Source: Lineus longissimus
Taxonomy: Eukaryota; Nemertea; Pilidiophora; Heteronemertea; Lineidae
Direction of reading: 5' to 3'
Length of the DNA: 64,000 nt
NCBI RefSeq assembly: GCF_910592395.1
Contig: NC_088313.1
Span: 16,570,437 to 16,634,436, forward strand
In this document: piece after piece, positions 58,601 to 64,000 of the stretch
Position numbering within the stretch: position 1 is the stretch's first letter
How the letters are laid out: each line of letters starts with the position of its first letter
Made by a program: the position numbers and the translations under genes
The notes under the pieces: generated by a model
The model's input: the letters and a program-made list of their open reading frames with translations, nothing else
What the model was told of the DNA's origin: nothing
Databases searched by the model: none

Positions 58601-60369
58601 CAACGTGAATCTGCTGGCCAACTCGCACGGCGGCACTAACATTGCCACCATTCAAGAGGTGTGTCATGTATGTCTAGTCAGTTGTAGAGTAATTATCATG
58701 GAACCCTCTAAATGAAGCCCCATCGCACTTTATCGAACAAAACTGAAAGACCATCGTGAAATCCCATGGCCAGGGATACGCAACTGGCCGAATGGCCATG
58801 TAAATAACATGGCCGTAACAACGCCAGCCCAATGCAATTCATGCATTGCCCAATGTAGGACAGAAAAGTTGCTTTTGGGTGCATTTCTGCCCCGCATCAC
58901 ACTAGTCGCTCTTTTTTTTCAGACTTTTTTCACAGGCCCGCATCGGATTGCCCCGGTGGCGACTTGGCTTACCTACCGGGCAAGACCCTGTCGAACTGCC
59001 TTTCCTGGTGCACGACAAGGTCGTTCTGTGTGTCAGCTAATTGGCATGCAGGAGGTATTTGCTATCCGAAATCTATGACATGCGCCAACGCTAATTTGGG
59101 CAATATAGCAAATAACTTCTTTGACAAGACTGGTAGCTTTGGTATGTATAGGCCCCTGCATTAGATTTGTTTTATTTGGCACTGTCGGAGGGAGATGTCC
59201 CAACCCAACGCAATTTGTATTGAACTATGAGGATCCATCCATCTAGTGTGGACAGTTTGTAAAAACTGACTTTTCCAAACTCTAGGCCGGGTTTCCAAAC
59301 TTTTTGGTTACGCGATCTTGTCCGTCGTTGTTGGTGTTGGTTGTGAGAGTACGGGTTTTTAAAAACAAATATCTACAGTTAACAAGTACAAAATGTATCT
59401 CTTAATAGTGTAGCATAAACAGGAGAGACAAATAGCAAGAAGAGGTAAAATGCGGATGATAGGTGACAACAAGCCTAAATTATTCAAGCACCGCCAATAT
59501 CTATCGGCCTGGCACCAGCATGGGCCACTACGTGTCTCGGACTAAAGATTTTGATTTCACCAACAAACAAGAGAAACGCCTTCACCGTCTAGATTTTCTT
59601 GTTTCATCCTTCAGACATTGTCCGCGGCTACACATACTCAGCTGGTGACTGCCTTGGTACCAACCTCCTGCAGCTTCCCCGGCGGACCATCAAGCTGTGC
59701 GCATGGGAATGCACCAGTCGGGCGAACTGTCGCTCGTACGTGTGGACAAAGTGGACAGGCGATTGTCAGCTGAAGTCTGACGTTTGCACTGCTGCTGCTG
59801 CCGCTGATAAGCATATGTATGTTAGGATCATGACGCGTAAGATGCATTGATATTTCTCAGTAGGCCTATCAGATCTCTGATGCGATGAAATGTATCATAA
59901 ATGTTTTTAAACGTGAAGCAATTATCTCTTTGCCAGTTGTTCGTACGGTTTTCGAAACCGTACGAACGACAGTTCGAAGTACATGTACATGTACGAAGAA
60001 GGTCTGTGGTGTCATCAAGTCAATTTTATACATGTACTTAGTTATGGTAGCATTGGTAGGAAGACTATTGTCGATAAAATGCATTTACTTATTTCGGGCG
60101 TGGAAGCCAGCATGGCCACGGAGCAAGTTTGTGACATAATCTTGATTTCACTCCTTGCAGCCTTTGGTTGGTACCCGTCTGACAACACACCACCGGAATT
60201 CCTCTACCACTTGTCTACGGAAGCCGAACTCCCGTCAACATTCTCCCTAGTCGGCAAGACCAAGAAGGATTTCACTTTCGAGTCGGATTTGATGTGCGCT
60301 CATCGGTGTTCAAATGTCGTCTGTGCCCTCTTCAAGGTCACTGCGGCCACGTGTTCTATTTACGTTTAA
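55677..60369 (+). CDS. Secreted cysteine-rich protein with PAN/apple-like modules
   Basis: Exons: 55677-55746, 57015-57038, 57428-57658, 58923-59141, 59615-59836, 60161-60369; all introns phase 1; 324 aa from the chosen ATG (an upstream in-frame ATG at 55638 would add 13). The start was chosen because MSQSTLTNGLALFAGALLLM is a compact signal peptide. Exon 2 is a 24-nt microexon encoding AAAFTIP. Exons 3, 4, 5 and 6 each encode one module with regularly spaced cysteines, such as CTGATQI...CSDACSGVSNCVAF and CLGTNLL...CAWECTSRANCRSYVW. The C-x3-C...C pattern with aromatic-rich surroundings resembles PAN/apple domains, which bind proteins or carbohydrates. There is no transmembrane segment, so secretion is expected. 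One module per symmetric phase-1 exon is the classic shuffled-domain arrangement. Exact function is unknown. Confidence 0.78.
57167..57268. repeat. Short foldback in PAN-gene intron 2
   Basis: CCCCCGAAAC...GCGAACGCCTATCCCA at the left is answered by an inverted, imperfect partner ending GTTTTGGGGG. It is a probable MITE remnant. Confidence 0.5.
59939..59967. repeat. Perfect palindrome in PAN-gene intron 5
   Basis: GTTCGTACGGTTT and AAACCGTACGAAC flank TCG, giving 13-bp arms. Confidence 0.85.
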
Positions 60370-60787
60370 CGTTAGTGAGCAGACGACCTTGAGATATCAG
60401 CTGCGTCAGATGCTTGTTGATACCGCAGTGTGACAATAAATCTTTGCCGTTTGGAAAGTGGCGAGTTGGAGAGTTAGTCATGCCCAAATGCCTGAAGCAG
60501 TTAGTCTCTTTAGGGTGAGGAACGAGGCCGGTCCACTGCGTCCGGGGTGTAGAAGCAGTCTGCTTCCTCAGAATTCTCCTACTACCAGTTTTACGCCGGT
60601 AATAATACAGACAATGCAATGCATTTATTCTTGGCATTTTGATACGACGTTATTGTAGTTTTACCCTTTCTATACGGTGTGGCTTCTTTTTCGTGGAAAG
60701 GTACGCGTCGTGAGTGGTGAACATCAGCAAAACTCTCATTTGGGGACTTTTAATCAGCGCAGCGCTAGCGATTGGTAAAAACTAAAA

Positions 60788-60885
60788 CCAAATTTCAAGA
60801 TTTTTATCCGGCTACGCATGCGTATAAACGAGCTCAAACGAGTTCCGTAATACGCATGCGAAACCGGATGCAATCTTGAAATTTT
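60788..60885. mobile_element. MITE-like foldback
   Basis: AAATTTCAAGATTTTTATCC, then the ACGCATGCGTAT palindrome, is mirrored by ATACGCATGCG, then a GGATGCAATCTTGAAATTT-type arm. The arms are about 35 bp and imperfect. Confidence 0.65.
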
Positions 60886-62072
60886 GTTATAACTTCTGCC
60901 GATCGTTGGGCTGCTTCAAAGTCCTCAACTGAGTATTTGCTATATTTAATCAATGCCGCATGCAGTTGATCATGATTACCTAATTAAACAGATCAAGTGT
61001 ACTGACACAGATACTTAAGTTATAAACTTAATGTTTCGTGCATATTACTGTACACGTTCAATCACAAAACGAAAGGAGACTGTTGATTCACATGTTAGTG
61101 ATCATTAGCTCAGTCCGTCAACGATGACATTTTGCGAAGCCGATTGCTCGGCGACGGCATAGCGAATTTTCGTGCAAGAGGCATCAATGTGTTGCTGGTG
61201 TTTTCAGTGAAAAAAATCAGTGAAATTAAATGTCTACAAACATGTGTTCGAAGATACACATCACCCAATACTACACACAAACATTGGATATAATGACTCC
61301 TCGCCACAGAAAGTCCATGAACAAATTTACCAAGGTTACCCTAGCCACAACCGCGGGGTTATATTTGACGCGTTTTTTTCTGTTTATCTGTTCTTTTTAT
61401 TTCGCGCACTGCTAATGCCGCAAGTACCACGGCGCGAGATAAAACGAGATTGCTAGAAACGCCCTCGTCCCTAAGATCCGTAAGCCAGGCAAAAAGAAGC
61501 TGGGTGCTGTTTGTCTAGTGTAATGGCACCCAGGGTGCTTATTGTCCAGTCGAACTCGAACTTGGGTACCATTTGTCGGCACCCAGGACGACATCCACCC
61601 TTTCAGCCCAAGTGGATCGAATCCGCCGAAGGGCTTGTATTGATAAAACTATCAACACTCGACCGAACTAGGACAGTGTGATCAATGATTTTAAGAGTAC
61701 ACACACCATAGACTTATATCTTATGTAGTAAATGAGTTTCATACTGTGCTTTCACGAGGGATATAAATCTCAATTGCGCAATCACGGAACTCATGAAACG
61801 GCCATCTCTGAGAATAGTACTGGTATCGTATTCGCTATGTGGGTAAGTTAACCGAAAATCAAATATGCACAAAACACATAGGAAATTGGGAGCTTTGACA
61901 AAAAAGGATTGACATGTACAATTTCGCCAAATACAGACAGAAGGCTTTGCAAGCATTACCAACATATTCAAAGATAGTGAGGTCGTTATGTTAAGTTGGC
62001 CCTCCCAGCATTTAGATCCATCCCAATACTATACCTGCTATAAAAACAAGTATAACAGGGGACATATGGAGC

Positions 62073-62094
62073 GGGGGGGGGGGGGGGGGGGGGG
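62073..62094. repeat. 22-base G homopolymer
   Basis: An uninterrupted run of G on the plus strand. It could form a G-quadruplex and is also a likely site of sequencing or assembly length error. Confidence 0.9.
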
Positions 62095-62689
62095 TAAATT
62101 GGCCATATTGATTTGACGTACTGAGAAATGGGAGAGACCCCTATTGGTTACTTTGGATAACTTAATCATGCCTACCTAGCTACCACAGAGTCCCTTAAAT
62201 CGACGGCTTCCTCACAGTGAAGCCTTCTTCTTCTGCTGCCTTCTTAGATGGATAGTTACTTGTAGGTTCCTGCGACGAATGCCGTAGTCAGTAGTTGATT
62301 CTGGTCACCGTATAGCTGGTCCTGGATACAGGCTCCGGATGACCAGAGGTACACCGTCAGGGGAAGGAAACCTTCTCTTTGACGTGGTATTATGCTTAAG
62401 AGTATTCGTCCATGACCGACTGGCTCTCAAAGAATTTTCAAAATCTTTGGCTATAAAAAGGCAATAACTTCTGAACATAACTGACTTCTTTTGGCCGACG
62501 CATGTTCCTGGCCTGTGTTTCTTTTTCATCAATTATAGAATTTCTCATGTTGCGTCCCATATCGTTATGTCGGAAAGGGACGTTTACTTACAATGTCATA
62601 CAGCGCTTTCCCCTGACCAAAGTCTGTATCAAAGCGCTTCACAAGATCTGGCGCTATTATAGGTACCCACAGAGGCACTCGGGTGGGTT

Positions 62690-62815
62690 GACTGCCATAA
62701 ATTCATCACTTAACTTCATGATTACGATTTCCAAAGGACAAAGAGGCGACCAGACCGGTGTTCGAACACACGACCCTCGGATTTAGAGGCGAACGTCTTA
62801 GCTTGTACGTCACCA
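62690..62815 (-). mobile_element. tRNA-like SINE fragment (putative)
   Basis: On the minus strand, GTGGTGACGTACAAGCTAAG resembles an A box region and GTGTGTTCGAACACCGG a B box, about 35-40 bases apart. It does not form a complete tRNA cloverleaf, so a tRNA-derived SINE head is the best reading. Confidence 0.4.
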
Positions 62816-62844
62816 CGCTCAACAAACTTTTTTCTCTTCTTCAG

Positions 62845-64000
62845 CTAAGCGAACCAAGAAAATGTATTTTGATCGCCATGATCGTCTTCTGCCATGTCTA
62901 CATGCAAGCCCATGTTTGCACTGCCGCGGAAAGAACTGGGAACTTCGATGCCGCCCTACCAGTTGGCTGCAAAGATACCACGGCGGGTAAAACTAGCTCA
63001 ATCTGCTGTACACAGACGTCATTTGATAAAATCATATCAGCCATCAAAATGTATGGTGAAAACCTAGTGAGTTTAAATATTGATCAATGTCAACCTCAAG
63101 TCAATCGGTCTCTCACCCCAGAAACATTTGCCAAAAACAACAACCTAGCGAGCTTACGAATATCTGAGTGTAAAATCGTCAACATAGAACCGGGTACATT
63201 CCAAGGGCTCACCAAACTGTGCAATTTGACCTTAACGAACAACGAAATCACAAAGATAGTTACTGGAACCTTTAGAGGACTCCACCTCCTTTTGGAACTC
63301 AACTTGGACTCAGCACAGGAGAAAGTTCTTACCATTGAAAATGGATCGTTTAGTGATCTTCGAAATTTGAAAACATTATCAATGGGCCAGCCTCAAGGAA
63401 CTTTAGTGGCGTCTCCGTACCTCCTTCATGGGTTGACAAGTCTAGAAAATCTCGACCTATCGGGTTTCAGCGTTACTCACACAGAGATACCAATCGGGCT
63501 TAATACTTCTGTTTTATTCAAAGACCAAGAGACCTCGCTGCAACAACTGATCCTCGGAGAAACTGATATTAGCAATGAACAGTTGCCCTTTTTTAAAAAT
63601 CTGAAAGCGCTTAAACAACTTACTCTAATAAATAACCATATCGCATATATCATTAAAGAATCACTACCAACGCTTCAAAATGGTGGATACCTGGGTCTTT
63701 CCGACAACAATATAATGTACATTGAATCTAGTGCATTGTCAATGTACACCGAAGTGAATAACATAACAATTACACTCGCCGGTAACCCGTTTTACTGCAA
63801 TTGCGACCTTTTAGGGTTTTCAAGATGGCTTCGTAAGGTCAATTCAAGTGGCATCGTCTTGGATATGGATTCGATAATCTGCGGTGGTCCTGTTGCTGGT
63901 TTCGGGCAAAGGGTGGTTGACTATGATGCGTATTGGTGGCAATGCAGCCAGTATGTACCTCTCATTGCTCTGCTGTTCATAATCGCCCTGGCCATGATCA
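62845..64000 (+). CDS. Toll-like receptor ectodomain (3' end beyond window)
   Basis: Open from the acceptor at 62845 to the window end. The first in-frame Met in this exon is at 62878, but the frame continues upstream (LSEPRKCILIAMIVFC), so the true start may be in an earlier exon. A signal peptide (CILIAMIVFCHVYMQAHVC) leads into a cysteine-containing N-cap. About eight leucine-rich repeats follow (FQGLTKLCNLTLTNNEIT, LENLDLSG, LKQLTLINNHIAYI, GYLGLSDNNIMYI). Next comes an LRR C-cap, GNPFYCNCDLLGFSRWLR, closing with CGG and WWQC, then a transmembrane segment (YVPLIALLFIIALAMI). That order and the single C-cap next to the membrane are typical of vertebrate-like (single-cysteine-cluster) Toll-like receptors. 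A cytoplasmic TIR domain is expected just past 64000. Its absence would make this a plain LRR membrane protein. Confidence 0.85.

Larger units (their letters stand above)
60370..62844. other. Intergenic between the PAN gene and the Toll-like receptor
   Basis: No coding exon recognised. It contains a foldback near 60788-60885, a 22-base G run at 62073-62094, and a tRNA-like SINE end near 62700-62815. The last 100 bases or so lead into a good acceptor (TTTTTCTCTTCTTCAG) before 62845. Confidence 0.5.

Noticed and set aside
62690-62815. Functional tRNA gene on the minus strand
   Set aside because: B-box-like sequence is present but no paired acceptor stem or anticodon arm can be formed.

Overview
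The window is nuclear DNA of an invertebrate animal. Its genes are split by GT-AG introns and match the bilaterian proteins CLINT1, Ki-67, PCGF1 and WDR1 along their length. It also has an intron-containing tRNA-Ile(UAU), tRNA-derived SINE-like sequence, solo LTRs, many short inverted-repeat elements, and a Toll-like receptor. The frequent ACATGTA words and MITE load suggest a marine invertebrate, but I cannot fix the phylum. Exon models were built by hand from reading-frame continuity, splice consensus and remembered protein families. No search was run.

Layout. 1-627 (-): 5' part of a BRCT-domain gene. 1735-1842 (-): tRNA-Ile(UAU). 3906-5467 (+): GPI-anchored Ly6/uPAR-type protein, 4 exons, with a long foldback in intron 2. 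10007-24797 (-): CLINT1 (epsinR), 17 constitutive exons plus one candidate cassette exon. 27109-34678 (-): Ki-67 homologue, 13 exons. 36160-38680 (+): unrecognised basic SP/TP-rich protein, head to head with Ki-67. 40866-42796 (-): PCGF1, lacking only its first short exon. 43935-52084 (+): WDR1/AIP1, 16 exons, 604 aa, head to head with PCGF1. 55677-60369 (+): secreted PAN/apple-like protein. 62845-64000 (+): Toll-like receptor ectodomain running off the window.

The genes are an ordinary mixture: membrane traffic (CLINT1), mitotic chromosome surface (Ki-67, perhaps its divergent neighbour), chromatin silencing (PCGF1), actin turnover (WDR1), and extracellular or immune proteins (Ly6, PAN, TLR). 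I see no operon-like system. Two divergent pairs (Ki-67 with the SP/TP protein, PCGF1 with WDR1) may share promoters.

The most notable observations are a U12-type AT-AC intron in WDR1, an in-frame 72-nt candidate exon that would break the central ENTH helix of CLINT1 and follows a GC donor, an invertebrate Ki-67 that keeps the FHA domain, PP1 motif and a trace of the vertebrate Ki-67 repeat, and two solo LTRs with 4-bp target duplications, one lying sense in WDR1 intron 1 with an intact TATA box.
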